A stretch of DNA of 55,936 bases, taken from Alphaproteobacteria bacterium. Lineage in GTDB: Bacteria > Pseudomonadota > Alphaproteobacteria > Rhizobiales > BM303. Below are positions 1 to 8,405 of the stretch, piece after piece. Numbering within the stretch: position 1 is the stretch's first letter; the number at the start of each line of letters is the position of its first letter. Where the stretch lies: assembly GCA_024275895.1 (NCBI GenBank), contig JAJRYE010000133.1:1-55936 (forward strand). The letters run 5' to 3'. The translations under genes and the position numbers were made by a program. The notes below the pieces were generated by a model. The model made no database searches. It saw only the letters and a program-made list of their open reading frames with translations, and was not told where the DNA came from.

Positions 1-474
<474 letters not shown>

Positions 475-499
475 GGCTCCAATTTATCCTATCTTCAGA

Positions 500-525
500 G
501 CCTCCGGTAAACCCGGAGCGGTTCA
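500..525 (-). repeat. Terminal inverted repeat of the IS3 remnant
   Basis: Read on the minus strand from 525 the sequence begins TGAACCGCTCCGGGTTTACC, which resembles the ends of IS3-family elements carrying this OrfA type. It marks the probable junction between the insertion sequence and the flanking DNA. The partner repeat is not in the window, so target duplication cannot be checked. Confidence 0.65.
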
Positions 526-681
526 TGCCGCTTATTCGCAAACGGGTGCATTTGTTGAAGCAGATCGACTTGCAAACCCAGGCCGTGGAAGCCGGATTGC
601 GCGGTGAGGTCTTTTTACAGAAAATGCACCCGATACACACTTCACTTCAGGCTTGAAAATGCCCCGGCCATAGATCGCGAA
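526..681. other. Short gap between the IS3 end and the methyltransferase gene
   Basis: This gap of about 155 bases separates the IS3 end from the stop codon of the methyltransferase. A plus-strand open frame of about 43 codons from 525 ends at 656, but I recognise no protein family in it. I see no convincing terminator hairpin. Confidence 0.4.
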
Positions 682-1581
682 TTACATTATTGCGACCGCG
701 ATCAAAGTGTCACATTTGAAATTATTCTCAAGATACTTCCGGTACGTCCCATCCAGCTCCCCGTCGTATAAATGCCTATAGTGTTCATGGCCTCCCGGTT
801 TACCCTCCCGTAACCAGTGGAGGTGGTTGGTAAACCCGTAGCGCTGGTAGGGCAAGACTGAAACCCGATCAAAACCTGCAGCGAACAAAACCGCCTCCAG
901 TGATTTTCGGGTGTGCAGCACCAGATGTTCACTCCAGAATGTAAATCTGTGAAAGGCCTTCAGGTCCAGATCCTTGATAAGAAAATCCTCGGCGTGCGGA
1001 ACCTCCACGATCAGCCGGCCATTGGGGTGCAATTTTTGACGTATGCTTTTCAATACCGGAACCTGATGCGGAATATGCTCCAGCACATGGAACATGGTGA
1101 CAAGGTCAAACTCACCCTCAAAATCATCTATGGATTTTTCCAGCCTGACACGTTTCCCCAGACGGGTTGAAATGTCTTCCAGGCAATCCTTGCGCAATTC
1201 AACGCCGCAAACCTTTTTTGCAACCTTCAGGCATTTATCGAGGAAAAAACCATAGCCAGTGCCGAAGTCACAAATTCTGCGGTTTGATATGGCGTCCTCA
1301 AACTGGGCGAATCTACGGTTTACATCCTCAAGCATGGAGGAGGTGATATTTTTCCCGCTCCGTAATTTGGCTATAAACTGACCATCTGCCCTGTCCCCGG
1401 GTTTATCCGATTCATAATAAGCCGTGTCCGTTTCCACCCGTTCCAGAAGAATAACGCCTGATTCCCTGTCGCGGTAAACCGGTATGTTTTTATCCCGCGT
1501 AGCCTCGCAAATCCTGACAAGGTTATCCCGGGATACCAGACCGAGGGCTGCAAGTTCATCAAAAACCGGATTAGAGATCAT
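682..1581 (-). CDS. SAM-dependent class I methyltransferase
   Basis: The product (299 residues) is a class I methyltransferase. Motif I, DFGTGYGFF, is at about residues 105-113, the post-I acidic region contains CGVELR, and FDLVTMFHVLEHI near residue 160 is the motif common in Methyltransf_11/23 enzymes. I place the start at ATG 1581: the open frame extends upstream to 1797, but that part lies inside the preceding gene and is low complexity. With this start the gene overlaps the upstream stop by 11 bases, as expected for translational coupling. It is the last gene of the nonulosonic acid cassette. An O- or N-methylation of the sugar or glycan is a plausible role, but the acceptor cannot be read from the sequence. 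Confidence 0.8.
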   Translation of the reverse strand: MISNPVFDELAALGLVSRDNLVRICEATRDKNIPVYRDRESGVILLERVETDTAYYESDKPGDRADGQFIAKLRSGKNITSSMLEDVNRRFAQFEDAISNRRICDFGTGYGFFLDKCLKVAKKVCGVELRKDCLEDISTRLGKRVRLEKSIDDFEGEFDLVTMFHVLEHIPHQVPVLKSIRQKLHPNGRLIVEVPHAEDFLIKDLDLKAFHRFTFWSEHLVLHTRKSLEAVLFAAGFDRVSVLPYQRYGFTNHLHWLREGKPGGHEHYRHLYDGELDGTYRKYLENNFKCDTLIAVAIM

Positions 1582-2617
1582 GTTTGATATCCCGTATATG
1601 CGCCCAGTCGAGCAGCAGTTTCGCCGTCGAGATTTCACCGCCATCCCCGATTTTGTTAACCGCCTCCAGATGTCTTGTGATGGCCGCCGGAAGAGTTGAA
1701 TGGACGACCGAAATCCGATACGCTTCCTGCATCTGGTCATCCCGTCCCGGTCTGTGACAATCCTCGCCAATGCCCGCCCGTACCACAGTTGCGGCATTCA
1801 TGGCCAGTTCCGAATTTTCCGTTTCATAGACGCAAAAAATACGCGCTCCGGCCAGGATTCCATCGGTAAGCGTGCCTATTCCGGGACGGCAGATAATCGC
1901 ACTCAGGCTCTCATACATCCTGCTGCTGAAATCTGCGGCCTTCATCCAGCCCGGAGGATCGGACGGTAGCAGATCAGGCTCTACAAAAACCTGCTCATAC
2001 GGCCCGTTTCCCATTTGGCGCAACCGGAAGACAAAATCTGCCATTTCAGTTTTTAAATTTCCTGTTCTTCCACAAGAAACCAGCAGGTTTTGTTTTCCTA
2101 AACCGGAACCATGGCGTCGACCGTAGAGACCAACCTTGTGAAGCCGGGTATCCTGATTGATATAGGGTGAGGAAAAAAAACCGCTGCTAATCATGCGTGG
2201 ACTGTATTTTAATAACAGTTCGTCACAGAGCCGGTTATAGCTATTTCCGGCATTATCAAGGATTTTATGCCAGAAAAAATGTCCTGATAAAATCGCATCC
2301 GGTCGCAACAGAAGTATTTCAGGCAGATTATCGCTCACTACAAGGGAAAAAACATCAAGATCAGGCAGTGAATCCACCCAGCAATGGACATCATCAGCGC
2401 GGTTTTTCAGGCGGATTAAGCTGGTCTTTGTGTTGAAATCGACAACCCTGATCTGCTTGGATTCGCCAATATCAGCACCGAGAAAATGCTGTGCCGCCGT
2501 CTTGGGTGCAAACAGCGTGACTTCGGCGCCCCGCGCCGCAAGCGCCCGTGCGGTCAGCGATTGCCGTCTGATATGACCAAAGCCGTTATCGCAGGCGATT
2601 AAAGCTATATTTGCCAT
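1571..2617 (-). CDS. PseG/MurG-like GT-B fold glycosyltransferase or nucleotide-sugar hydrolase
   Basis: The 348-residue product begins with a beta strand and the loop CDNGFGHIRR. The GxGHxxR signature at residues 12-18 is seen in GT-B proteins of the PseG, MurG and MGT groups. The C-terminal half has SAIICRPGIGTLTDGILAGA, the nucleotide-sugar binding turn typical of GT28-like C-terminal domains. In the pseudaminic pathway PseG removes UDP from the sugar. Here the neighbours are NeuB- and NeuA-type enzymes, so the gene could be a UDP-sugar hydrolase or a glycosyltransferase that attaches the finished sugar. The stop codon is 10 bases inside the methyltransferase gene and the start is 4 bases after the dehydrogenase stop, so it is clearly in the operon. 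Confidence 0.65.
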   Translation of the reverse strand: MANIALIACDNGFGHIRRQSLTARALAARGAEVTLFAPKTAAQHFLGADIGESKQIRVVDFNTKTSLIRLKNRADDVHCWVDSLPDLDVFSLVVSDNLPEILLLRPDAILSGHFFWHKILDNAGNSYNRLCDELLLKYSPRMISSGFFSSPYINQDTRLHKVGLYGRRHGSGLGKQNLLVSCGRTGNLKTEMADFVFRLRQMGNGPYEQVFVEPDLLPSDPPGWMKAADFSSRMYESLSAIICRPGIGTLTDGILAGARIFCVYETENSELAMNAATVVRAGIGEDCHRPGRDDQMQEAYRISVVHSTLPAAITRHLEAVNKIGDGGEISTAKLLLDWAHIRDIKHDL

Positions 2618-2621
2618 ATGA

Positions 2622-4358
2622 CTAATGTGAACTCATATACCCCATGGTTGCGTAAACCAGGCCGTTCACCCGCTCAATTTCATCACGATCCAGCAAAGAC
2701 CAGCCGTCGAAGATCAGTTTGGGCTCTTTTCCGGTGATCTTGACAAATATTCCAGGTGCGGCATTGTCCCGGTGATTATTCAGGATCAGGACTGCATCCG
2801 CGTCCTGAACGCCCTGTTTGAGGTTTGATATCGGTCGCAGGCCGGCCGCTTTTAATTCTTCCGGAGAAACCACGGAGTCCCAACATTTGACATCACTTCC
2901 CCTTTTTTGAAGGTTGTCGGCAATATCTATGGCAACGGAGCCGCGCAGGTCATTGGTTTCCGGCTCTCCTTTGAACGCAATGCCCATCAGAAGAACCGAT
3001 AACCGGGTGAGAGGCTTTTCCAGCCTGGTGGCAAAACGCTCCAGAACATCAATAACATAAAGGCCAGCCCGCTTATTGACCTGCCGCCCCAAAACGCTCA
3101 GGGAGGTGGTGGCGGAACCGCCCGTATGAGCGAGAGAATACAAAAACGGGTCCTTGGTCAGGCAATACCCTCCTACTCCTGGGCTTGGATAGGATATGAG
3201 GTTTCGCCAGTATCCCTCATTGGCGGCGCGGATGAGCCGGAAGGCATCAATATTGAAATTATCCGCGGCTATGGCCAGTTCATTTGCAAACGCAAATGAC
3301 AAATCCCGGAACGAGTTATTGGCAAGCTTTACGAATTCGGCAGCCTCTAGAGATTCGCATTTGACCACGGAAGAGGCAAAACCCGACCAGAAATCGACCG
3401 CACGACGCAGGCATTCCTGCGTAAGGCCACCGACGATTTGCGGCAGGGACCGCAGTTCCTTGATGGCCTGACCTTCCACAGTACGCTCCGGGGTAAAGGC
3501 CATGTGAAAATCACCTCCGGCCTTAAAACCACTGATTTCCTCAAGCAGTGGAATAAAGAAATTCCGGGTAATGCCAACGGGGACCGTTGAGCGCAACATA
3601 ACCAGATCATGGGGTTTAAGCAGCGCGCCAATGGTTTCAGCCACCTGTTTCATAGCCGTCCGGTCGGGTCCACCATCTGTCTTGAGCGGTGTGCCGACAG
3701 CAACAATATAGACCCTGTTTCGCTCCAGCCTGTCAGGATGAGTGAACTTGATAAGCCTCTGTTTCAGGGCAACCTGGAGCATATCATCCAGGCCGGCTTC
3801 GTGAATATGCGATCGGCCCTGGTTCAAATCCTCGATGGTTTGCGTCCTGACATCCACACCGGTAACTATATGCCCCTGATTGGCAAGAGAGACCGCCAGC
3901 GTTAGTCCGACAAATCCAAGTCCGATCACAGCAATCTGGGTGGAGGCGAAGGCCTCCTCACTCAACAGGTCAAAAAAATCATAAATATTGACAAGGTGGT
4001 TATCCGCGTCGGTAACAATGACATGCCGGACCTCGGTTCGGGTAGGCCGGTAGCCTTCGCTGTTGTTGAGGCATTTCAATATCTCCGACACCACGACGGA
4101 TTTGGAAGAATCGGCCGGTATGGTTACCGGCTTTGTCTCCATAACCTCGCTTACTGATGTTGAAAAATCTATATTTTTTGCGTAACAGCGCCGGATATCT
4201 CCATCAGTAAGCACGCCCATAAGATGATTGTCCTGATCAACAACCACGGCAATACCGGGGTTTACCGGTTTGTCGGTTTGCCTTGCCATTTGGCGAATAA
4301 CGTTGTCGAGAGTGCAGTCGGGACCGACAATGATGGCCAATTTCTTCAGATTTGTCAT
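2622..4358 (-). CDS. Fusion of a CBS-domain pair with a UDP-ManNAc/UDP-Glc type nucleotide-sugar dehydrogenase
   Basis: The protein has 578 residues; the dehydrogenase family alone is about 420-440. Residues 1-135 are two CBS motifs (GVLTDGDIRR at 48-57, then RHVIVTDADNHLVNIYDF), usually adenosyl-nucleotide sensors. A complete nucleotide-sugar dehydrogenase follows: Rossmann motif GLGFVG at 146-151, FTPERTVEG, EFVKLANNSFRD with Lys344 and Asn348, and PGVGGYCLTKDP with the catalytic cysteine at about 399. These enzymes oxidise C6 of a UDP-sugar to a uronic acid in two NAD-dependent steps. The PGVGGYC form is closer to WecC-type than to UDP-glucose dehydrogenases. The start overlaps the neuB stop by four bases. 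The CBS pair could be an allosteric sensor. Substrate is not certain. Confidence 0.85.
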   Translation of the reverse strand: MTNLKKLAIIVGPDCTLDNVIRQMARQTDKPVNPGIAVVVDQDNHLMGVLTDGDIRRCYAKNIDFSTSVSEVMETKPVTIPADSSKSVVVSEILKCLNNSEGYRPTRTEVRHVIVTDADNHLVNIYDFFDLLSEEAFASTQIAVIGLGFVGLTLAVSLANQGHIVTGVDVRTQTIEDLNQGRSHIHEAGLDDMLQVALKQRLIKFTHPDRLERNRVYIVAVGTPLKTDGGPDRTAMKQVAETIGALLKPHDLVMLRSTVPVGITRNFFIPLLEEISGFKAGGDFHMAFTPERTVEGQAIKELRSLPQIVGGLTQECLRRAVDFWSGFASSVVKCESLEAAEFVKLANNSFRDLSFAFANELAIAADNFNIDAFRLIRAANEGYWRNLISYPSPGVGGYCLTKDPFLYSLAHTGGSATTSLSVLGRQVNKRAGLYVIDVLERFATRLEKPLTRLSVLLMGIAFKGEPETNDLRGSVAIDIADNLQKRGSDVKCWDSVVSPEELKAAGLRPISNLKQGVQDADAVLILNNHRDNAAPGIFVKITGKEPKLIFDGWSLLDRDEIERVNGLVYATMGYMSSH

Positions 4359-5341
4359 TTGATTGGCGTTTCTTCCCAGTTATAAATCATGTTCATTCCC
4401 GAAACGCTTTCAGGCCTCCGACTGGCGAATCGTCCCCGGTAGTAAGCCCGGTTTAGAAGCTCGGTATGAGACAGTTTTCTCTGCAGTTTTCCCACCATGC
4501 GGCGCCAGTTGGGATCTGCGCTATCCAGTTCTTGTTCCTGCTCTTCAGGAGACAGGTGGATAAAGCCTGCAAGTTCATTCAAAAGTTGCGGTGTCATTGA
4601 AACAGGACCGTCCCTGGTCTGATCAGGAGGCAAGATGGTGAAATGGCGTTCAACTATGCTTGCCCCCAGAAAGACCGCCGCCTTGGCTGCCAGAACACCA
4701 TGATCGGCCACCAGCGAATGGTCTGAAAACCCGACTTCCGGCGCCAGTTCGGAAAGATAGGACATCCTGCCCATATGCATCTCTTCCAGAGGGGTCGGGT
4801 AGATGGTGACGCAATGCAAAAAGGCAAAATCCCGGCCCTTCAAAATTGATGCTGTGTGTTCGATTTCATCATCAAAAGTTGCCCCGGTCGAGACGATCAG
4901 CCTGGGAAACAGGGCAGCCAGTTCGCGCAGCAGAACATGAGAGGCGCAATCGTAACTGGCCACCTTGATTTCCCTGAATCCCAATTCCGCCATTGGCTTT
5001 ACATGGGCGCGAGTAAAGCATGTTGTCATGGGTACTAGCCCGTTATCGTTGCAAAGCCGGATGAATTGCTCCAGTTCCATCTCGCTTAATTCCAGTCCTG
5101 ACAGACGGTCAATTTCGGACTTGTAGGGCCGTTTGATGGCCTTGACGATACCATCAATGATCAGCCCTTCCTCGAATTCAGGCCGGAATGTGACATCTGA
5201 GGCATAAATGGTCTGAACCTTGCCATGGGTGGCGCCGTTTTGTGCCGCACTCTCCACCATTCTGGCAAGGAGGTCATAATCACCATTGTGATTCTGGCAA
5301 AATTCCGCGATGATGCTGACGGGCCGGGGGGAGGTTTTCAT
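4355..5341 (-). CDS. neuB: N-acetylneuraminate/legionaminate synthase family protein (NeuB type)
   Basis: The product has 328 residues and is a TIM-barrel enzyme that condenses phosphoenolpyruvate with a six-carbon N-acylated amino sugar to form a nine-carbon nonulosonic acid. Visible signatures are IIAEFCQNHNGDYDLL near the N-terminus (metal/PEP site), KVASYDCASHVLLREL, LIVSTGAT, FLHCVTIYPTPLEEMHMG, VGFSDHSL and IVERHFTILPPDQTRDGP. The start ATG at 5341 is chosen because the open frame upstream is intergenic in character and MKTSPRPVSIIAEF gives the normal family N-terminus. There is little room for the C-terminal SAF (antifreeze-like) domain of canonical NeuB. The gap to neuA is 37 bases. 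Whether the product is Neu5Ac, legionaminate or pseudaminate is not decidable. Confidence 0.85.
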   Translation of the reverse strand: MKTSPRPVSIIAEFCQNHNGDYDLLARMVESAAQNGATHGKVQTIYASDVTFRPEFEEGLIIDGIVKAIKRPYKSEIDRLSGLELSEMELEQFIRLCNDNGLVPMTTCFTRAHVKPMAELGFREIKVASYDCASHVLLRELAALFPRLIVSTGATFDDEIEHTASILKGRDFAFLHCVTIYPTPLEEMHMGRMSYLSELAPEVGFSDHSLVADHGVLAAKAAVFLGASIVERHFTILPPDQTRDGPVSMTPQLLNELAGFIHLSPEEQEQELDSADPNWRRMVGKLQRKLSHTELLNRAYYRGRFASRRPESVSGMNMIYNWEETPIK

Positions 5342-5378
5342 GAGGGTACCCTTAATATTCAGGACAGCGGATATATGC

Positions 5379-6089
5379 CTAGTCTTTATCGAATTGACTA
5401 TCGAATAACAGCCGGACCAGAGCCAGGTCCAGTTCACTGTCTATATCCAGTCCCGTATATTCAGGGACAACAACGGCACGACTATTGTCACCAACTATTT
5501 TGTTGTCATGCATGACAGTATCGCGGGTGCTGGCATAAGCCGCCCCGGTGCGTTTGTATACGGGGGGAAGCACCTGACGCGGCCTCATGTCGTCAAAGCC
5601 CTGGTCAATATAATTGATCAAGATATCATCACCGATGATTCTTTTGAGTCGAAAGGGGTGGTGATTGGCAATTTTCTTGACCGTAACAACACTATCGCAA
5701 TCGCCGGTGTTCAACCGCTGCAGGCAGGCTGCAATGTCTTCTGATCGGCTGAGCGGAACCGTGGCCTGCAATAATACAACATTGTCATAGAGTTCACCGG
5801 TCAGCGCCTCCATTTGCTCAACAGCATGTTGAACCACCGGCAGGCTCAGGACATGGTCTTCGGCAAGTTCCCGGGGACGCATGAACGGAACTTTGGCACC
5901 ATAGTGCCGCGCAACTTCCGCGATTTCTTCGTCTTCCGTTGAAACTACCAGATCTGTAATTTCATCAACCTTGAGAGCGTGGCCGATCATATGAGCAATC
6001 AGCGGTTTGCCGCCCAGATCAACAAGATTCTTGCGCGGGATACCTTTCGATCCCCCGCGGGCTGGAATAACAGCAATGGTACGTGGCAT
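5379..6089 (-). CDS. neuA: CMP-nonulosonic acid cytidylyltransferase (NeuA type)
   Basis: The 236-residue product activates the nonulosonic acid as its CMP ester. The nucleotide loop IPARGGSKGIPRKN is at residues 8-21. Further family motifs are VVSTEDEEIAEVA, VVLLQATVPLSRSEDI, KRTGAAYAS and the C-terminal VPEYTGLDIDSELDLAL, which carries the metal-binding aspartates. ATG 6089 is preferred because it gives the standard MPRTIAVIPARGGSKG N-terminus; the ribosome site (AAGAAA) is weak. It is the first gene of the minus-strand cassette neuA-neuB-CBS/dehydrogenase-GT-B-methyltransferase. Upstream is a 240-base region with a 20-bp palindrome. Confidence 0.87.
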   Translation of the reverse strand: MPRTIAVIPARGGSKGIPRKNLVDLGGKPLIAHMIGHALKVDEITDLVVSTEDEEIAEVARHYGAKVPFMRPRELAEDHVLSLPVVQHAVEQMEALTGELYDNVVLLQATVPLSRSEDIAACLQRLNTGDCDSVVTVKKIANHHPFRLKRIIGDDILINYIDQGFDDMRPRQVLPPVYKRTGAAYASTRDTVMHDNKIVGDNSRAVVVPEYTGLDIDSELDLALVRLLFDSQFDKD

Positions 6090-6141
6090 GGTTTTTTCTT
6101 GATTTCTTGAGAGTATAAAAATGTAGTTTTCCTGCGAATAA

Positions 6142-6161
6142 TCCCATAAATATTTATGGGA
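6142..6161. promoter_or_regulatory. 20-bp perfect palindrome upstream of neuA
   Basis: The sequence TCCCATAAATATTTATGGGA is a perfect dyad centred 62 bases upstream of the neuA start codon. A TATACT that could be the -10 box lies between it and the gene on the minus strand, at about 6113-6118, which would place the palindrome over or next to the -35 position. It is too AT-rich in the middle to be a terminator. An operator for a dimeric regulator is the simplest reading; the regulator is unknown. Confidence 0.5.
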
Positions 6162-6339
6162 ACCTCTAAAGAAGCCCAAGTTTCCTTTCGCATATGGCTG
6201 ATAGGAGTTTTCTCTCACCAGTAAACCTGACTGGTTTGGATTATGGTCCTGATTTTGCGGATTTTCAAGTCGTTTATCGAGATTTCACATACACTTATCC
6301 TAGGAACCCTCACCAGGGAGCCGCTACACCGCGTTCAAA

Positions 6340-6495
6340 TTGAACCAGCCGGTTCATATCTATGATGCGGCAACGGGCAAGCCTGTGTGCTGCCTGCTGC
6401 GACCGGGTAAACGGCCTTCGGGCAAAGAGGCGGTGATGATCCTGCGCCATGTCATCGCCCGCATCCGGAAGAACTGGCCGCGCATCCGCATTGCC
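6340..6495 (+). pseudogene. IS1380-family transposase fragment
   Basis: The plus strand reads QPVHIYDAATGKPV, LLRPGKRPSGKEAVMILR and ARIRKNWPRIRI in one frame. This is the internal segment of IS1380 transposases just before the second half of the catalytic domain. Nothing of the N-terminus or the rest of the DDE domain is present on either side, so about 50 codons remain of a protein of roughly 440. Confidence 0.7.
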
Positions 6496-6514
6496 CTGCC
6501 GACAGCCGGCAGAT

Positions 6515-6706
6515 TCAAATCTGAAGTGCAATATTTGGGTTGAACGACGTTCTGGCAATAATTCCAAGTTGGCTCAAGATGGCCTGAACGGGGGTTTTGA
6601 ATTGCAGGTATTTTCTCGGGGTCAGGTTGTGCATCAGGGCGATGTCCTGCAAATCTTCATCGGACACGTCATCGAGATTGATCTTGCGCGGCAAATCATC
6701 AATCAA
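6515..6706 (-). pseudogene. IS30-family transposase C-terminal fragment
   Basis: The minus strand encodes LPRKINLDDVSDEDLQDIAL, then LTPRKYLQFKTPVQAILSQL, matching the last part of IS30-type transposases (DNxxPRKxLxxKTPxEAF pattern at the end of the integrase core). The N-terminal and catalytic parts are missing. The open frame continues to a stop at 6515, a little beyond the usual end of the family. It sits tail to tail with the IS1380 fragment, showing repeated insertion and decay at this site. Confidence 0.65.
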
Positions 6707-7009
6707 TGTTGTTTGTCAACTCAGGGGTCGGTGTCAACCGGGTGGTTTGTCAACCTGTCATGGGGCAAGGTGACAGGAATTTCCCGCAAATCCGGGGGGG
6801 GTGGCGGTTTTGTCGCCTGTAACTGTCAACTTAGTTTTTTGCCCTGTCGCTAGAAAAGCCCTGCGCTGCCCCCGCCCGCATCCGTTTCCCCGCGGGAAGG
6901 ACCCAAAATTCCCTCCCGGCTCACCTGATCCGATGCACGCAATATAGCAAATCCTGACTGCTCTGTCTTGCCCGAATGTGTTCGCCGAACATCTTTCTAT
7001 TCTTTTCGC
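6707..7009. other. Non-coding gap with short GTCAAC repeats
   Basis: I see no gene in these 300 bases. The motif GTCAAC occurs four times (near 6716, 6737, 6751 and 6827), three of them within about 40 bases. The spacing is irregular and there is no AT-rich segment as in an origin with iterons, so I do not assign a function. Confidence 0.35.
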
Positions 7010-7516
7010 TCATCCCGTAATCGCCCTGATATCCTTCATGAGAAGGAACAGATGGTAGGGGTCGGTCGGGCTCGGTTCGAAATCAAAGCTCTCATACCAT
7101 GCCTTCGCTTCGTCATCCTTGGCATGAACCAGCAGGGCGCGTATGCCTGCGATGTCGGCAGCCTGCACGGTACGGTACAGGGCATCTTTCAGCAGGGCCT
7201 TGCCCAATCCCTTTCCCTGCCATGAACCACCAACGGCAAGACGGGCCAGCAACATGACCGGCACTGGATGCCGGGCCAGCCCCTTCTTGATGCGCGATGG
7301 CGCTTCTCCATGCTCCACCCCGCCAACCGCAAGACTGTAATACCCTGCCGGTGGTTCTTCACCAGTCCGGATCACATAGGTCTGCGCGCTGCCGGTTTTC
7401 TGGCCCACCAGGGCGTAGCGTTGCACAAACCGGTTCAACGGCTCCTTGCCGCAATCAAACCGGGAGAGGTCATGAGAGGCATTGAGTTTCTCAACCCGCC
7501 ATTCCTGCTCGCTCAC
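7010..7516 (-). CDS. GNAT-family acetyltransferase toxin (TacT-like)
   Basis: The 168-residue product has the N-terminal signature of TacT/AtaT toxins (LNASHDLSRFDCGKEPLNRFV) and the acetyl-CoA binding motif QGKGLG at residues 100-105. The conserved tail is AWYESFDFEPSPTDPYHLFLL, whose Tyr141 is the likely catalytic residue. Such toxins acetylate the amino group of charged tRNAs and stop translation. The start overlaps the stop of the upstream DUF1778-type antitoxin gene by four bases (ATGA), the standard antitoxin-toxin arrangement. The pair lies among insertion-sequence remnants, consistent with a mobile or island-stabilising module. Confidence 0.88.
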   Translation of the reverse strand: MSEQEWRVEKLNASHDLSRFDCGKEPLNRFVQRYALVGQKTGSAQTYVIRTGEEPPAGYYSLAVGGVEHGEAPSRIKKGLARHPVPVMLLARLAVGGSWQGKGLGKALLKDALYRTVQAADIAGIRALLVHAKDDEAKAWYESFDFEPSPTDPYHLFLLMKDIRAITG

Positions 7517-7788
7517 CCGGCAACTCCTGGCCTGGTGAGCAATGCCGCAAGTCGGGGCTTGTGTTCAACGGGACGATCCAGGGCATCCTGAAACGCTTTC
7601 CATTGTTCATCATCCAGCTTGAAGATGCGGCGGTCAGCCAATGTCTCGGTTGCAGCCATCAGGGCAGCATCCAGCAGGAACTCACTGACATTCTTGTGTG
7701 AGGCCATTGCGGCATGCTGAAGTGTTTCCTTCACGGCAGTTGTCGTGCGGATGTCGATGCGTTCGGTCTTGGGTTCGGCTGCAGGCAT
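7513..7788 (-). CDS. DUF1778/TacA-like ribbon-helix-helix antitoxin
   Basis: The product has 91 residues. The N-terminal PKTERIDIRTTTAVKETLQHA is a ribbon-helix-helix DNA-binding fold. The C-terminal part (RRIFKLDDEQWKAFQDALDR) is the TacA-type toxin-binding extension, with the FxLDxxxWxxFxxALD pattern that blocks the acetyltransferase. ATG 7788 is chosen because AAGGAG lies 7 bases upstream. Such antitoxins bind the operon promoter with the toxin and repress it. The promoter at 7808-7836 fits that autoregulation. Confidence 0.88.
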   Translation of the reverse strand: MPAAEPKTERIDIRTTTAVKETLQHAAMASHKNVSEFLLDAALMAATETLADRRIFKLDDEQWKAFQDALDRPVEHKPRLAALLTRPGVAG

Positions 7789-7807
7789 GATGCTCTCCTT
7801 GGAACAC

Positions 7808-7836
7808 AATATAGCATCCGTACATTGTCAGGACAA
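7808..7836 (-). promoter_or_regulatory. Sigma-70-type promoter of the toxin-antitoxin operon
   Basis: On the minus strand TTGTCC (7831-7836) is separated by 17 bases from TATATT (7808-7813), and transcription would start about 10-15 bases before the antitoxin ATG at 7788. The segment between contains partly symmetric TGTCCTGACA, a possible site for the antitoxin. Confidence 0.6.
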
Positions 7837-7961
7837 GGCATTGTCTTGTTCAGGGTGGGATTTGCATACCATTGCCCCTCCCGCGCATCTCTTGCGAGCT
7901 TGAGCCAAAACATAGCCGATCCGCCCCGATCTGTCAGCACCGAAGATGTTCGCCTGACACA

Positions 7962-8405
7962 TTACGCTCCCTTTCGCATGGCCCGCGCCATGGCTTTCAG
8001 GCGGCAGGAGTGCTTCGGGATGCGCTGGTTGTTGAGCTTGAGGGTGATGATACACAGCGCCAACACCCAGTGCTCCCAGGCGCAGGTGCACGAAAGTCCC
8101 ACATGGCGGCAGACGATCTTCCATGGCTTGTTCTCGGCCCGCATCCAGACGATGCGGGCATCATCGGGCTCCAGCCACCACAGCCACTCCATGGCCTTCT
8201 CGGTGCGGGTGATGGCGGCAGGCGATGGTGGTGGCAGCTTCATGCGCTGAGGCTCGCGGCCCACCAGATCGGAGAATTCGGGCAAGATGGTGGGCCAGGT
8301 GTTGAAGTAACCCCGCACCCTGACCTCCGGCAGGCGGCGCATGACGGAGGCGACTTCCTCCATCCGGGCCTCGACCTTGAGCGGTGTCCAGCGATCATCG
8401 GTCAT
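7962..8405 (-). CDS. DUF6362 family protein (phage or integrative-element type)
   Basis: The 147-residue product matches the DUF6362 pattern: an N-terminal VEARMEEVASVMRRLPEVRVRG leading to FNTWPTILPEF, then TRTEKAMEWLWWLEPDDARIVWMRAE and a C-terminal helix-turn-helix-like part (WKIVCRHVGLSCTCAWEHWVLAL). The last part suggests DNA binding. Genes of this family usually lie next to terminase or packaging genes in alphaproteobacterial prophages; no terminase is seen here. The ATG at 8405 has AAGGGGGG six bases upstream. It overlaps the preceding small gene by 11 bases. Confidence 0.7.
   Translation of the reverse strand: MTDDRWTPLKVEARMEEVASVMRRLPEVRVRGYFNTWPTILPEFSDLVGREPQRMKLPPPSPAAITRTEKAMEWLWWLEPDDARIVWMRAENKPWKIVCRHVGLSCTCAWEHWVLALCIITLKLNNQRIPKHSCRLKAMARAMRKGA

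Noticed and set aside
6716-6832. GTCAAC repeats as origin iterons or regulator sites
   Set aside because: There are only four copies at irregular spacing, with no AT-rich region or replication gene nearby.
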